A stretch of 64,000 bases of DNA from Pseudomonas bohemica. Lineage in GTDB: Bacteria > Pseudomonadota > Gammaproteobacteria > Pseudomonadales > Pseudomonadaceae. The notes below the pieces were generated by a model, which saw only the letters and a program-made list of their open reading frames with translations, was not told the DNA's origin and searched no databases. Positions within the stretch are counted from its first letter, which is position 1; every line of letters starts with the position of its first letter. This document shows positions 42,567-51,939 of the stretch, piece by piece. The stretch covers positions 1,411-65,410 of the forward strand of contig NZ_NKHL01000100.1 in NCBI RefSeq assembly GCF_002934685.1, given 5' to 3'. Both the position numbers and the translations under genes were made by a program.

Positions 42567-44489
42567 TTAGAAGTTCATACCGAAGCTGAGGGCTACGAAG
42601 TCGCGGTCATCCACCGTGGTGTACTTGCCGTCGAAGAAATTGGTGTAGGAAAGGTTGGCGGTGTAAGTGTTCTGATATTCCGCCTCAACACCCAAGCTAA
42701 TCGCTTTGCGACCTTCTTCGAAGTTACCGCCGGGACCTGGCGAGTAGCCGTCGACGTCGTGGGACCAGGCCACACTTGGCTTGAGGTTCACCCCGGCGAA
42801 CACGTTGTTGTAATCCCAGATGGCACGGGCGCGATAACCCCACGAATCGGTGGTGGTGAAGCCGTCGTTCTCACAGTAGCGGCTCAGGTTGTTCAGCGGC
42901 GCGCCAACCAGGGTGCTGGCGTTGAGGGCAGTACACTGGCCGTTGGGCAGCGGACCTGGCCCATAACTCGGGTCACGGCCATAACGCAATTTGGAGGTGC
43001 TCTCCAGCCCGCCGACGTGAGTCCAGCCTACTTCGCCGACCACAGTCAGTCGCTCGGCACCCATCACTTGATCGAAGAAGTGGGTGAAGGTGGTCTGCGC
43101 CTGACTGATTTCCTTGCGGCGATAGCCTTTCTGATCCTGACCCGGCGCGCCTTGCAGCAAGGCAGCGCTAGGGTTCAGCGGGGTCAGGCCCGAGTACAGA
43201 ATGTCGGTGGTATTGAGCTGCACCGGCGCATTCGGGCGATAACTCAATTCGCCGCTCCATGCGGTCCCTGTCGGCAGCGTGGTCGAGAAGCTCAGACCGA
43301 ACAGATGTATGTCTTCCGGGTATTCGACGTAGTAGCTGGAGTTGCCAGCCACCACCACTGGCAGCAACGTGGGTGCCAGGCTGGTGGCGACACCCAGCGG
43401 CACACCTCGGCCCACCAGCCCCCCGACCAGACCCGACGCGCTATAGGCGCTGGCTGGCCCGCCCTTGCCGCTGAAGATCGGCAAGCGGCTGTGGTAGTTC
43501 ATGTAATAAGCGCCGAACTCGGTGTCCAGCGGCTCGAAGTTGTAGTGCATGGCCAGGCCGTACTGGCCGCTGTCGCGGGCGTCACGGTCAGGACCACGGG
43601 CAACCACGGCGCCCTCGTCAGGGTTGCCGAAGTTCACCCCACGCGCCGCCAGCGTGGCTTGCACTGGCGCGCGCAGCGCCGCAGGCAATGCGGAGTTAAG
43701 GCTGTTGCGAGTACGCAATACCGCGAGGTTGTTGGAGCAATCATCGGCGATCACGTCAGGTTGAGAAAAGAAGGTGCCGCAGTTGTCGACGACGGTCTGG
43801 TCCCACTCCAGCTGGTAGAAACCTTCGGCCGAGAGGTTTTCGGTCAGGTTCTGCGACAGGTAGAACATGTTGACCGGAATCAGGCCCTCCTTGATTTCCG
43901 AACCGGGACGACGGAATGCCGAGACGTCGATCGGGTTGATGCTGTTGATGCCACCGCCGATGAACGTACTCTCACCCCAGTTGACCACCTGCTTGCCCAG
44001 ACGCACCGAGCCCGGTTCATCGCCGATGGAGTAGTTGTGGTAGACGAACGCGTCGAGCAGTTCGAAACCTGAAGACTTGGCGGCCTCCTTGCGGCCCGAG
44101 TCACTGATGTCCTTGAACTCGCGGCCTTCATCCTTGAGTTCGAAGTCGTACCAGTATTTGCCCCGCAGGAATACGCCGGTGTCGCCGTATTTGAGCTCCA
44201 GATCGTGAATGCCCTTGAAGATCTTCGAAAAGGTTTCCCCACTTTTGAAGTTCAGGTGGCCGTCATCGGAGGTCTGGGAAAGGCCGTGTCCGCCGTTGTT
44301 CGAACCGATCAGGTTCTTGTTGGCGTTCTCGGTGGACCAACTGGCGCCTATGGAGAGCGACGAGTCGAAATTACCTTCGATTTCACCGATGTTGAAACTG
44401 ACGCCGAATGCAGGACCGGCGAGCGTGGAAGCGAGGCTGACGGCCAGAGGCAGTTTTGCCCGGCGCCAGAACAGGTTTGCTGATGTCAT
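42567..44489 (-). CDS. DUF1302-family outer-membrane protein
   Basis: A 640-residue protein with a signal peptide (LPLAVSLASTLAGPAFG) and a beta-barrel-like body that ends in ALSFGMNF, a C-terminal Phe typical of outer-membrane barrels. Family motifs include RLGKQVVNWGESTFIGGGINSINPID and MHYNFEPLDTEFGAYYMNYHSRLP. It probably forms a channel for hydrophobic compounds, working with the DUF1329 protein encoded 10 bp downstream. I chose the ATG at 44489 after GGAG. Confidence 0.85.
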   Translation of the reverse strand: MTSANLFWRRAKLPLAVSLASTLAGPAFGVSFNIGEIEGNFDSSLSIGASWSTENANKNLIGSNNGGHGLSQTSDDGHLNFKSGETFSKIFKGIHDLELKYGDTGVFLRGKYWYDFELKDEGREFKDISDSGRKEAAKSSGFELLDAFVYHNYSIGDEPGSVRLGKQVVNWGESTFIGGGINSINPIDVSAFRRPGSEIKEGLIPVNMFYLSQNLTENLSAEGFYQLEWDQTVVDNCGTFFSQPDVIADDCSNNLAVLRTRNSLNSALPAALRAPVQATLAARGVNFGNPDEGAVVARGPDRDARDSGQYGLAMHYNFEPLDTEFGAYYMNYHSRLPIFSGKGGPASAYSASGLVGGLVGRGVPLGVATSLAPTLLPVVVAGNSSYYVEYPEDIHLFGLSFSTTLPTGTAWSGELSYRPNAPVQLNTTDILYSGLTPLNPSAALLQGAPGQDQKGYRRKEISQAQTTFTHFFDQVMGAERLTVVGEVGWTHVGGLESTSKLRYGRDPSYGPGPLPNGQCTALNASTLVGAPLNNLSRYCENDGFTTTDSWGYRARAIWDYNNVFAGVNLKPSVAWSHDVDGYSPGPGGNFEEGRKAISLGVEAEYQNTYTANLSYTNFFDGKYTTVDDRDFVALSFGMNF

Positions 44490-44852
44490 CGACGCTACTC
44501 CATGTGCTTTTATTTTTATGGCAGTGGGTGCTTCCAGAAACGACTCAGGCGGATCGATCCGCAGTGCCTGGGTGTCAACGCGTTTCGGGCAACCCATGTA
44601 AAGCTGCGAAGCGAAACGGCGTTTTTCTCCGGTCCAACCTACTGCCGACTATAGCCAGCAGGTGCTACTGCTTGATCCCTCTAAAGTGTGATTTAAAGCG
44701 TCAAAGCCTCTAACCCGCCGATTTCGGCGGACTGACTGGCGCGGTAAAGCGAGGATGGCTGAATTTCGAAATAAGGTAAGGCAGACGCCGGCGCAGAGCC
44801 TTCGCGACACATTGCCATGACCGAAATCAGGGCAATGTGCGCGAAAAAAACT
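44490..44852. other. Promoter region of the DUF1302 operon and 3' flank of the CoA ligase gene
   Basis: About 360 bp. On the minus strand a TATAGT hexamer at about 44648 could be a -10 element for DUF1302. A small CCGCCGA...TCGGCGG inverted repeat sits at about 44715 without a T-run. No gene is seen. Confidence 0.4.
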
Positions 44853-46529
44853 TCAGAGGGTGGAGAGAAAAGCGCTGTTAGTGCTTTGCCATTCGACGAT
44901 GTCCAGGCGGATTCGCTTCTTGTCGAGCTTGCCGACGCTGGTCTTGGGAATTTCGGTAACAAGGGCGATCTGGCTCGGTATCGCCCATTTATTAATGTGA
45001 CCCTGTTCCACGAACGGCTTGAGGTGCTCCTTGAGCGCCTTGGCGTCGATCACGTGCCCTTCGTGGGCGACCAGCAACGCGAACGGGCGCTCACCCCATT
45101 GCGGATCGGCGATCCCGACCACTGCCACTTCGCGCACGCCGGGATGGCGACTGCACAGGTCTTCCAGTTCCAGCGAAGAGACCCACTCGCCGCCCGTCTT
45201 GATCACGTCCTTGATACGGTCGCGGATATCGATGCCGCCCATGCTGTCCAGCGTCGCCACGTCACCGGTGTGCAGCCAGCCGCCGGCCCACAGTTCGGCA
45301 CCCTTCTGCGGCTCGCGGTAGTAACTTTCGGTGAGCCACGGCGCGCGCAACACCAGTTCGCCCTGGGTCTCGCCATCGGATGGCAGGAAGTTACCCTCGC
45401 TGTCGACGATCGCCGCCTCGACCAGCACCCCAGGCGTGCCGGCCTTGATCCGGTATGTGGTGCGCTCGTCTTCGCTGCCCGCCATCAGTTCATCATTCAA
45501 ATGCGCCACCGACACCAGCGGCCCGGTCTCCGACATGCCGTAGGCGGCGGTCAGTTGAATGCCTTTGGCCTTGGCAGCCTCATACAGCGAACGATTAAGC
45601 GAGCTGCCGCCGATGATGATGTTCCAGCCGGTGAAATCGACATCCCTGGCGGCCTTGGCATTGAGCACCATCTGCATGATGGTCGGCACGCAGTGGGAAA
45701 AATTCACCTTCTCCCTGCGCCACAGCTCGACCAGCAACTCTGGATCGTAACGGCCGGGGTAGACCTGTTTCACACCGAGCATGGTTGCCGCGTATGGCAC
45801 ACCCCAGGCATGCACATGGAACATCGGCGTGATCGGCATATAGACCTTGTCGGTGCCCAGCAAACCCTCGACGCTGCCCATGATCGTGGCAACCGCCAGC
45901 GTGTGCAGCACCAGTTGCCGATGGGTGAAGTACACCCCTTTCGGGTTGCCCGTGGTGCCGGTGGTGTAGAAAGTGGTCGCCACCGAATTCTCGTCGAAAT
46001 CCTCGAACCGGTACTGCGGGCTTGCTGCCGCCAGAAGCGTTTCGTACTCACCCACCAGGTTCGGTAAATCAGCGGTCCTGTCGGTGGTGTCGGTGAGCAG
46101 CAGGGTCTTCTCGACCGTGGTCAGCTTGTTGGCGAAGCAATTGTAGAGGGGCGCGAACTCGCTGTTGACCAGCACGAACTTGTCTTCGGCGTGGTTCATG
46201 GTGAAGAGGATCTGATCGGCCGAAAGGCGCACGTTGATGGTGTGGATTACCGCACCGATCATGGGGATGGCAAACATGCATTCCAGGTAACGATGGCTGT
46301 CCCAGTCCATAACCGCCACGGTATCGCCCGCCCTTACCCCCGCCTCGGTCAACACATTTGCCAGCCTGCAGATCCGCTCGTTCAGCGTCAGATACGAATA
46401 GCGTGATTGGTCCCGGTAAACGATTTCCCGCGTTTTCTCATAGCGGCTGCCCGACATCAGCAGGCTTTTGATCAACAGAGGATACTGGTACGCGCCATCG
46501 GCTGGCGGAATCACGCGTGTCTGCAGCAT
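44853..46529 (-). CDS. Acyl-CoA ligase (fatty acid-CoA synthetase)
   Basis: A 558-residue AMP-forming ligase. The ATP motif is TFYTTGTTGNPKGVYFTHR at about 183-201, followed by AYGMSETGP and the hinge HTGDVATLDSMGGIDIRDRIKD, with the catalytic Lys in TSVGKLDKKRIR. It activates short/medium-chain acids to acyl-CoA. It stands upstream of DUF1302-DUF1329 on the same strand, which links it to uptake of esters or fatty acids. In P. putida the corresponding ligase is thought to act on short to medium chains (recalled). Confidence 0.88.
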   Translation of the reverse strand: MLQTRVIPPADGAYQYPLLIKSLLMSGSRYEKTREIVYRDQSRYSYLTLNERICRLANVLTEAGVRAGDTVAVMDWDSHRYLECMFAIPMIGAVIHTINVRLSADQILFTMNHAEDKFVLVNSEFAPLYNCFANKLTTVEKTLLLTDTTDRTADLPNLVGEYETLLAAASPQYRFEDFDENSVATTFYTTGTTGNPKGVYFTHRQLVLHTLAVATIMGSVEGLLGTDKVYMPITPMFHVHAWGVPYAATMLGVKQVYPGRYDPELLVELWRREKVNFSHCVPTIMQMVLNAKAARDVDFTGWNIIIGGSSLNRSLYEAAKAKGIQLTAAYGMSETGPLVSVAHLNDELMAGSEDERTTYRIKAGTPGVLVEAAIVDSEGNFLPSDGETQGELVLRAPWLTESYYREPQKGAELWAGGWLHTGDVATLDSMGGIDIRDRIKDVIKTGGEWVSSLELEDLCSRHPGVREVAVVGIADPQWGERPFALLVAHEGHVIDAKALKEHLKPFVEQGHINKWAIPSQIALVTEIPKTSVGKLDKKRIRLDIVEWQSTNSAFLSTL

Positions 46530-46670
46530 AGGAATCCCTTTTCAAGATGCATTGGCGGTGCTGAAAATATGCACTCTAGAGCCTTCACTCGCCAGTCAAA
46601 TCAGCCAAAGGGATGATTCGAAAGACGAGCGACAATGCAGGCGTTACGCCATTTGACGGGCGAAAAGGTC

Positions 46671-47873
46671 CTAGGCCAGCTGCGCAGAGCGGTTTTCGGC
46701 GGGCGTGCGCGGGAACACAGCTGCGGCGAGAAAGGTCAATGCGGCGAACCCGGCGAGAATCAGATACAGCCCGGCAAAGCCATGACGTGGCTCGACATAC
46801 GCGATCAGCGGAATGGCCGTGGCGCTGGCGCCGAAGGACAGGAAGTAACGCAATGCGAAGATGCGGGATTGCCATTGCGCAGCGACGAAGTTGGCGACCA
46901 TCGCGTCATTGACCGTGACCTGACCGAACACCACGAACATGAACCCGGCGCCCAGCACGATCACCGGCCAACTGTCGACGTAGGCCAGCGCGAACAGGAA
47001 TGGCGCCTGGCATACGGTCAGAATCACGAATGGCCATTTCAGGCTGAAGCGATCGAGAAAGCGGCCAATGGTCAATTGCGCGACGGCGCCGAAGGCATAG
47101 GCCAGGCTGACGATCAGGCCCAGGGTCTGCGGTGAGGCGAACAGGTCATGCAGGCGATCCTGAAACAGCTTCGGGTAAGTCATGGTGGTGGCGTTGAACA
47201 CCACGCCGCCGGTGGCAGTGGCGATGGCCAGCACAGTGAAGACCATGGTCATGGAAATCCGTTGACCGGACTTGCCCCTGGGGGCCGCGTGCGGACGCAG
47301 CGGAATCGGCTCATCCTTGACCTGCCAGGCGAACAGCATCCCGATCAGGATCGACACGCTGCCCGGCAGAATGAACGCCGAGCGCCAGCCGAATTGCGCC
47401 ACCAGAAACCCGGTGAGTAACGCTGAAAACGCCACGCCAAGATTCCCCCACATGCCGTTGACGCCGATTTCGCGGCCGCGATTCTGCGCGTACGCCACCA
47501 GCATCGCGGTGCCCACAGGGTGATAAATGGCGGCGAATACCCCCACCAGCGTCATGCCGACAGCCAGCATCGTCGTGCTGGTGCTCAGCCCGGTGATAAT
47601 CGACGCCGCACCGATGCCGAAGAAAAACAGCAGCATCATGTGTCGCCGACTCCAGCGATCCCCCAGCCAGCCGGCGGGCAGCGAGCAGGCACCGAAGGCG
47701 ATGAAGCCGCCCAGCGAAAGGCCGATCAGTTGCGCGTAATCCAGCGCGAAGGCCTGGGTCATGCCCAGCACCGCCGCCGGGAAAATCAGCATGAACATGT
47801 GATCGATAACGTGGGCAGCGTTGATGAAATGGATTACACGTTGCGGGGAATTGGTTTGTCTGGATTGACTCAT
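46671..47873 (-). CDS. MFS transporter
   Basis: A 400-residue major facilitator with about 12 hydrophobic segments. The cytoplasmic loop 2-3 motif appears as GWLGDRWSRRHMM, and the central linker is KDEPIPLRPHAAPRGKSG. It resembles the fosmidomycin-resistance/YnfM-like branch in size, but the substrate is unknown. The start is the ATG at 47873. It diverges from an AraC gene across only 90 bp and is the likely target of that regulator. Confidence 0.83.
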   Translation of the reverse strand: MSQSRQTNSPQRVIHFINAAHVIDHMFMLIFPAAVLGMTQAFALDYAQLIGLSLGGFIAFGACSLPAGWLGDRWSRRHMMLLFFFGIGAASIITGLSTSTTMLAVGMTLVGVFAAIYHPVGTAMLVAYAQNRGREIGVNGMWGNLGVAFSALLTGFLVAQFGWRSAFILPGSVSILIGMLFAWQVKDEPIPLRPHAAPRGKSGQRISMTMVFTVLAIATATGGVVFNATTMTYPKLFQDRLHDLFASPQTLGLIVSLAYAFGAVAQLTIGRFLDRFSLKWPFVILTVCQAPFLFALAYVDSWPVIVLGAGFMFVVFGQVTVNDAMVANFVAAQWQSRIFALRYFLSFGASATAIPLIAYVEPRHGFAGLYLILAGFAALTFLAAAVFPRTPAENRSAQLA

Positions 47874-47963
47874 GACTCTGCACCTGGGCTTGCAGTGGTT
47901 GTGGATGCTCATGCTAAGTTGGCGACAATTTGCATTTCAGACAGAAAAGTCATCGAACCCGCC

Positions 47964-48731
47964 ATGTTGATCAGCCTTCTCAGTCACAGTCCGGTCACGG
48001 CACATCCCGCCGATTACCCCGACGGCGCGCATCAACCCCGTCACCTTCATCCCGAAGCGCAGTTGCTGTATGCAGTCAGCGGCGTGATGCGACTGATCAC
48101 CGAGAGCGGCGCCTGGGTGATTCCGCCGAGCCGCGCGGTGTGGATTCCGCCGATGGTCGAGCACGAGATTTTCATGTCCGGCGAGGTGTTGATGCGCTCG
48201 CTGTTCATCGGCGCCGAGCATTGTCCGTCGGGCTTGAACAGCTGCTGCGTGCTGGCCGTGACGCCGCTGTTGCGCGAACTGATCGTGAGGGCGACTCGAG
48301 GACCCGAGCACGCGGCCAATCCCTTGATTCAACGCTTGATGCTCGAAGAGGTCGCGGGCCTTGAAAACCTGCCGCTGCACATCCCCATGCCTCGTGACCG
48401 ACGCCTGCAAAGCATCTGCACCGCCCTGCTCAAGACCCCGGATCACGGCAACACACTGGAAGACTGGGCGCAGCAAGTGGGCGCCAGTTCACGCACGTTG
48501 ACGCGGCTGTTCAACCAGGAGCTGGGCGTGAGCTTCAATGCGTGGCGTCAGCAACTGCGGCTTATGGAAGCACTGCCGAGATTGCTGGATGGAGAAAGTG
48601 TGCAGCGGGTGGCGAACGACCTGGGCTACGGCAGCGCCCGGGCGTTCAGCGCGATGTTCAGCCGCCTGTTGGGCGAAAGCCCCCGGGAGTATCTGGGAGC
48701 CTTGCGGCAGTTGAGTGAATTGAAGCGGTAG
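47964..48731 (+). CDS. AraC-family regulator with cupin sensor domain
   Basis: A 255-residue AraC regulator. The cupin-type sensor has RHLHPEAQLLYAVSGVM and WVIPPSRAVWIPPMVEHEI; the C-terminal DNA-binding domain has LEDWAQQVGASSRTLTRLF and VQRVANDLGYGSARAFSAMF. I chose the ATG at 47964. It faces the divergent MFS gene, which it probably regulates. It is a paralogue of the regulator at 35671. Confidence 0.85.
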   Translation: MLISLLSHSPVTAHPADYPDGAHQPRHLHPEAQLLYAVSGVMRLITESGAWVIPPSRAVWIPPMVEHEIFMSGEVLMRSLFIGAEHCPSGLNSCCVLAVTPLLRELIVRATRGPEHAANPLIQRLMLEEVAGLENLPLHIPMPRDRRLQSICTALLKTPDHGNTLEDWAQQVGASSRTLTRLFNQELGVSFNAWRQQLRLMEALPRLLDGESVQRVANDLGYGSARAFSAMFSRLLGESPREYLGALRQLSELKR

Positions 48732-48746
48732 GTATTACCCGTCGTT

Positions 48747-48830
48747 GTAGGCGCGTTTGCCCGAGATTGCGCTGTGGCAGTGACCTTCGAGGTGTCTGGA
48801 CAAATGCCGTCGTGGGCAAGCGCGCTCCTG
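48747..48830. repeat. REP pair, GTAGGAGCGCGCTTGCCCGCGA type
   Basis: GTAGGCGCGTTTGCCCGAG and the inverted GTGGGCAAGCGCGCTCCTG face each other between convergent genes. Confidence 0.75.
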
Positions 48831-48850
48831 AAAAGCTAATCAGCGTTCGA

Positions 48851-49480
48851 TCAATGCATCTCGGTCAACGCCAGCTTCACCCCCAACGCCACCAGTACGC
48901 CGCCCATTGCGCGGTCGAACCAGTGTCCCATTCGTGCGAAACCGGCTCGTACACGCTCCTGGCTGAACAGACGGGCCACCAGACAGAACCACACACCCGT
49001 CGCCACCGCCAGATACACCCCATAACCGGCCTGAACCAGCAGCGGCGTATGCGGGTTGATCACTACGGTGAACAGCGAGAGAAAGAACAGCGTCGCTTTC
49101 GGATTCAGGCCATTGGTCACGAAACCCGCCGTAAAGGCACCGCGCGCCGTGCGCTCACCCTTGGCCAGATCAACCGGCGCATCCGAAGCATTGGCCGGCT
49201 TGGCGCGCAGGGCCTTGAAGCCGATGTAAAGCAGATAGGCGGCCGCTGCCCACTTCAAGGCGTTGAACAGCACGATGGACTGAGAAACGATCAACCCGAT
49301 GCCAAGCAGCGAATAGCCGACGTGCAGGAAGATCGCCGTTCCCACGCCCATGGCGGTGTAGGTTCCGGCCTTGCGGCCATGAGTTACGCTTTCACGCACC
49401 ACCACCGCAAAATCCGGGCCGGGGCTGGCAACGGCAAGCAGGTGGATCAGGGCAACGGTAAAGAATTCCGTCCAGTACAT
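48851..49480 (-). CDS. LysE-family amino-acid exporter
   Basis: A 209-residue membrane protein of the LysE/RhtB family. The signature ASPGPDFAVVVRESVTHGRKAG is near residue 18, and FVTNGLNPKATLFFLSLF is the second conserved loop. About six hydrophobic segments are present. It probably exports an amino acid or derivative; the substrate is unknown. I chose the ATG at 49480. It diverges from the hydroxypyruvate reductase-like gene over about 90 bp. Confidence 0.87.
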   Translation of the reverse strand: MYWTEFFTVALIHLLAVASPGPDFAVVVRESVTHGRKAGTYTAMGVGTAIFLHVGYSLLGIGLIVSQSIVLFNALKWAAAAYLLYIGFKALRAKPANASDAPVDLAKGERTARGAFTAGFVTNGLNPKATLFFLSLFTVVINPHTPLLVQAGYGVYLAVATGVWFCLVARLFSQERVRAGFARMGHWFDRAMGGVLVALGVKLALTEMH

Positions 49481-49568
49481 CGTAGGTCTCCAGGCGTTTT
49501 GACGAGCGGCAGGCTCTGGTACGCTCGCTACCTTACGCCTCCCACTCACCGAGCAAAAGGTACAGCTG

Positions 49569-50534
49569 ATGTCGAGTCAAAACAGAGCAGTTTTTCTGGA
49601 TCACACCTCTTTGGATCTCGGTGATCTCGACCTTGCGCCCTGGCGCGAAACGTTCAGCGAACTGGTGCTGCATTCCAGTACCAGCCCTGATCAGGTGATC
49701 GAACGACTGCAGGGCGCTCAAGTGGCGATTTCCAACAAGATCATGATCGATGCCGCCGCGTTCGCTGCATGCCCCGAGCTCAAGCTGGTACTGGTGACGG
49801 CTACCGGGGTCAATAACGTGGACCTCGAAGCCGCGCGCAAGCATGGCGTGGTGGTGAGCAACTGCCAGGGTTACGGCACGCCGTCGGTGGCGCAACACGC
49901 CTTGATGCTGCTGTTGGCGATGGCGACCCGCCTGCCGGATTACCAGCAAGCCATCCATCAAGGTCAATGGCAGAAGTCGAAACAGTTTTGCCTACTGGAC
50001 TTCCCGATCGTCGAGCTGGAAGGCAAGACCCTGGGGCTGCTCGGGCATGGAGAACTGGGAGGAGCGGTAGCAAAGCTTGCCGAGGCATTTGGCATGCGCG
50101 TCGTCTCCGGGCAGATCCCCGGCCGCCCTGCCCGCGCTGATCGCGTGCCGCTGCACGAATTGCTGCCCCAGGTAGACGCCCTGACCCTGCATTGCCCGCT
50201 CAACGAACACACTCGCGACATGATCGGCGCCCACGAACTTGGCCTGATGAAGCCCAAAGCCTTCATCGTCAACACGGCCCGGGGTGGTTTGATCAACGAG
50301 CAGGCGTTGGCGGATGCGCTGCGCAATGGTCATCTCGGCGGTGCGGCGACCGATGTGCTGACCGTCGAGCCTCCAGTCAACGGCAATCCGCTGCTATCTG
50401 GTGACATCCCGCGTCTGATCGTTACCCCGCACAGCGCCTGGGGCAGCCAGGAAGCACGCCAGCGCATCGTCGGGCAAATCAATGAAAATGCGCAGGCGTT
50501 CTATGCCGGTACGCCGATTCGGGTTGTCAGCTGA
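49569..50534 (+). CDS. hprA: D-2-hydroxyacid dehydrogenase (hydroxypyruvate/glycerate type)
   Basis: A 321-residue NAD(P)-dependent dehydrogenase. The nucleotide motif is GHGELGGAVAKLAEAFG. The catalytic Arg is in VNTARGGLINEQAL, the Glu in DVLTVEPP, and the His in VTPHSAWGS. Family resemblance and the VNNVDLEAARKHGV segment suggest glycerate dehydrogenase/hydroxypyruvate reductase. Exact substrate preference cannot be read. The ATG at 49569 follows a weak purine stretch. Confidence 0.8.
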   Translation: MSSQNRAVFLDHTSLDLGDLDLAPWRETFSELVLHSSTSPDQVIERLQGAQVAISNKIMIDAAAFAACPELKLVLVTATGVNNVDLEAARKHGVVVSNCQGYGTPSVAQHALMLLLAMATRLPDYQQAIHQGQWQKSKQFCLLDFPIVELEGKTLGLLGHGELGGAVAKLAEAFGMRVVSGQIPGRPARADRVPLHELLPQVDALTLHCPLNEHTRDMIGAHELGLMKPKAFIVNTARGGLINEQALADALRNGHLGGAATDVLTVEPPVNGNPLLSGDIPRLIVTPHSAWGSQEARQRIVGQINENAQAFYAGTPIRVVS

Positions 50535-50556
50535 TATTTGGCCGTGCACCTATCTC

Positions 50557-50642
50557 CTGTAGCAGTACGGCCGGACAACGTTCCGTTTGCCGGCGGTATC
50601 GGCTCCAAAGACACCGCCGCTGGCAAGCCGTGCTGCTACAGC
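50557..50642. repeat. REP pair, CTGTAGCAGYACGGCTTGCCAGCGG type
   Basis: CTGTAGCAGTACGGCCGGACAACG... and the inverted CCGCTGGCAAGCCGTGCTGCTACAG lie in the gap between hprA and rsmC. Related to the elements at 1374 and 19826. Confidence 0.7.
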
Positions 50643-50689
50643 CCCTCGATCCATTCACCTGCTAAACTGCGCCCTTTTTTCAGGAGCCG

Positions 50690-51691
50690 ATGATGGACCC
50701 GCGCAGTGAAGTGTTACTCCGTCAGGCCGAGTTGTTTCAGGGCTCGTTGCTATTGACCGGCCTGCCTGCCGACGATCTGCTGGGCACGCTGCCCAATGCG
50801 CGGGGCTGGAGTTGGCATGCCGGGGATTTCGTCGCGCTGGACACCCGGTTCAGCGAACGCACCCACTTCGGCACAGACGCCCCCGCCGAGCCCTTCGAAG
50901 CGGCGGTGCTGTTTCTGCCCAAAGCCCGCGACCTCACCGACTACTTGCTCAACGCACTAGCCTCCCGTCTGGCCGGTCGCGAGCTGTTTCTGGTCGGTGA
51001 AAAGCGCACGGGCATCGAAGCGGCCGCCCGTCAATTGAGCCCCTTCGGCCGCGCACGCAAACTCGACAGCGCGCGCCATTGCCAGCTCTGGCAAGTCACT
51101 GTGGAAAATGCCCCGCAAGCTGTGGAGCTGAACACACTGGCCAAACACTTCGACATCGAGATCGAAAGCGGCCCGTTGAAAGTCGTCAGCCTGCCGGGCG
51201 TGTTCAGTCACGGCCGTCTGGATCGCGGTTCTGCCCTGCTGCTGGAAAATCTCGATCGACTGCCCACCGGCCACCTGCTTGACTTCGGTTGCGGGGCGGG
51301 CGTGTTGGGCGCTACCGTCAAACGTCGCAACCCTGACATGAACGTGACGATGCTCGATGTCGACGCGTTCGCCACCGCCAGCAGCCGTCTGACGCTCGCT
51401 GCCAATGGTCTTCAAGCTGAGGTAATTACTGGTGACGGCATCGATGCCGCGCCAAAACACCTGGACGTGATCCTGACCAACCCGCCCTTCCATACCGGGG
51501 TGCACACCGATTACGCCGCAACAGAAAACCTGCTGCGAAAAGCCCGCGAACATCTGAAAAAAGGAGGCGAATTGCGCCTGGTTGCCAACAGCTTCCTGCG
51601 CTACCTGCCGATCATCGAACAGCATCTTGGCGTATGTGCCGTCATGGCCGAAGGTAATGGCTTCCGGATTTACCGCGCCAAACGTGCCTGA
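50690..51691 (+). CDS. rsmC: 16S rRNA m2G1207 methyltransferase
   Basis: A 333-residue RsmC. The degenerate N-terminal half-methyltransferase is followed by the catalytic SAM domain with [20 protein letters not shown] and the N6/N2-type motif LTNPPFHTG. It methylates G1207 of 16S rRNA in the 30S subunit. The ATG at 50690 (or its neighbour at 50693) follows AGGAG. The Mn riboswitch for the next gene begins about 45 bp downstream. Confidence 0.9.
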   Translation: MMDPRSEVLLRQAELFQGSLLLTGLPADDLLGTLPNARGWSWHAGDFVALDTRFSERTHFGTDAPAEPFEAAVLFLPKARDLTDYLLNALASRLAGRELFLVGEKRTGIEAAARQLSPFGRARKLDSARHCQLWQVTVENAPQAVELNTLAKHFDIEIESGPLKVVSLPGVFSHGRLDRGSALLLENLDRLPTGHLLDFGCGAGVLGATVKRRNPDMNVTMLDVDAFATASSRLTLAANGLQAEVITGDGIDAAPKHLDVILTNPPFHTGVHTDYAATENLLRKAREHLKKGGELRLVANSFLRYLPIIEQHLGVCAVMAEGNGFRIYRAKRA

Positions 51692-51737
51692 AATTAACGC
51701 TTGCCGAACCGGATTCTCGAAGGCAGAATCCGCTCCG

Positions 51738-51925
51738 TCCTAGGGGAGTAGTCTCCCACGAGCATCACGTTCGTCCGGCGCGCATCAACATACTTGGTCC
51801 TCAGACCATGGTGCGTGCGACCCAGATCCGCACAGACGGATCGGTGGTTTGACAAGACCTATGACACGAACATCCTGACCCGGGGCGGGGAGGTTGTACG
51901 TGTCATAGCCGTGTTGACCCGCCCC
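51738..51925 (+). ncRNA. yybP-ykoY manganese riboswitch
   Basis: The leader contains the element's conserved segments: TAGGGGAGTAG (51741), CATCAACATACTTGGTCC-CAGACCATGG-TGCG (about 51783-51815) and CATCCTGACCCGGGG (51871-51885). It directly precedes a UPF0016-type Mn exporter gene, a known context. A 10-bp helix CTATGACACG/CGTGTCATAG (51859-51868/51899-51908) and an 8-bp helix GGGGCGGG/CCCGCCCC (51882-51889/51918-51925) cannot both form. The latter abuts the ribosome site at 51928, so translation control is likely. Confidence 0.83.
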
Positions 51926-51939
51926 TTAGGAAAATCCTG

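Noticed and set aside
41982..44072. 696-codon plus-strand ORF antisense to DUF1302
   Set aside because: Composition (His, Arg, Gln, Val) is typical of an antisense shadow in GC-rich DNA; the signal peptide and barrel features are on the other strand.
44714..44730. CCGCCGA...TCGGCGG hairpin as the CoA ligase terminator
   Set aside because: No T-run on either strand and over 120 bp from the stop.
44817..46067. 416-codon plus-strand ORF antisense to the acyl-CoA ligase
   Set aside because: Antisense shadow; the ligase motifs are complete on the minus strand.
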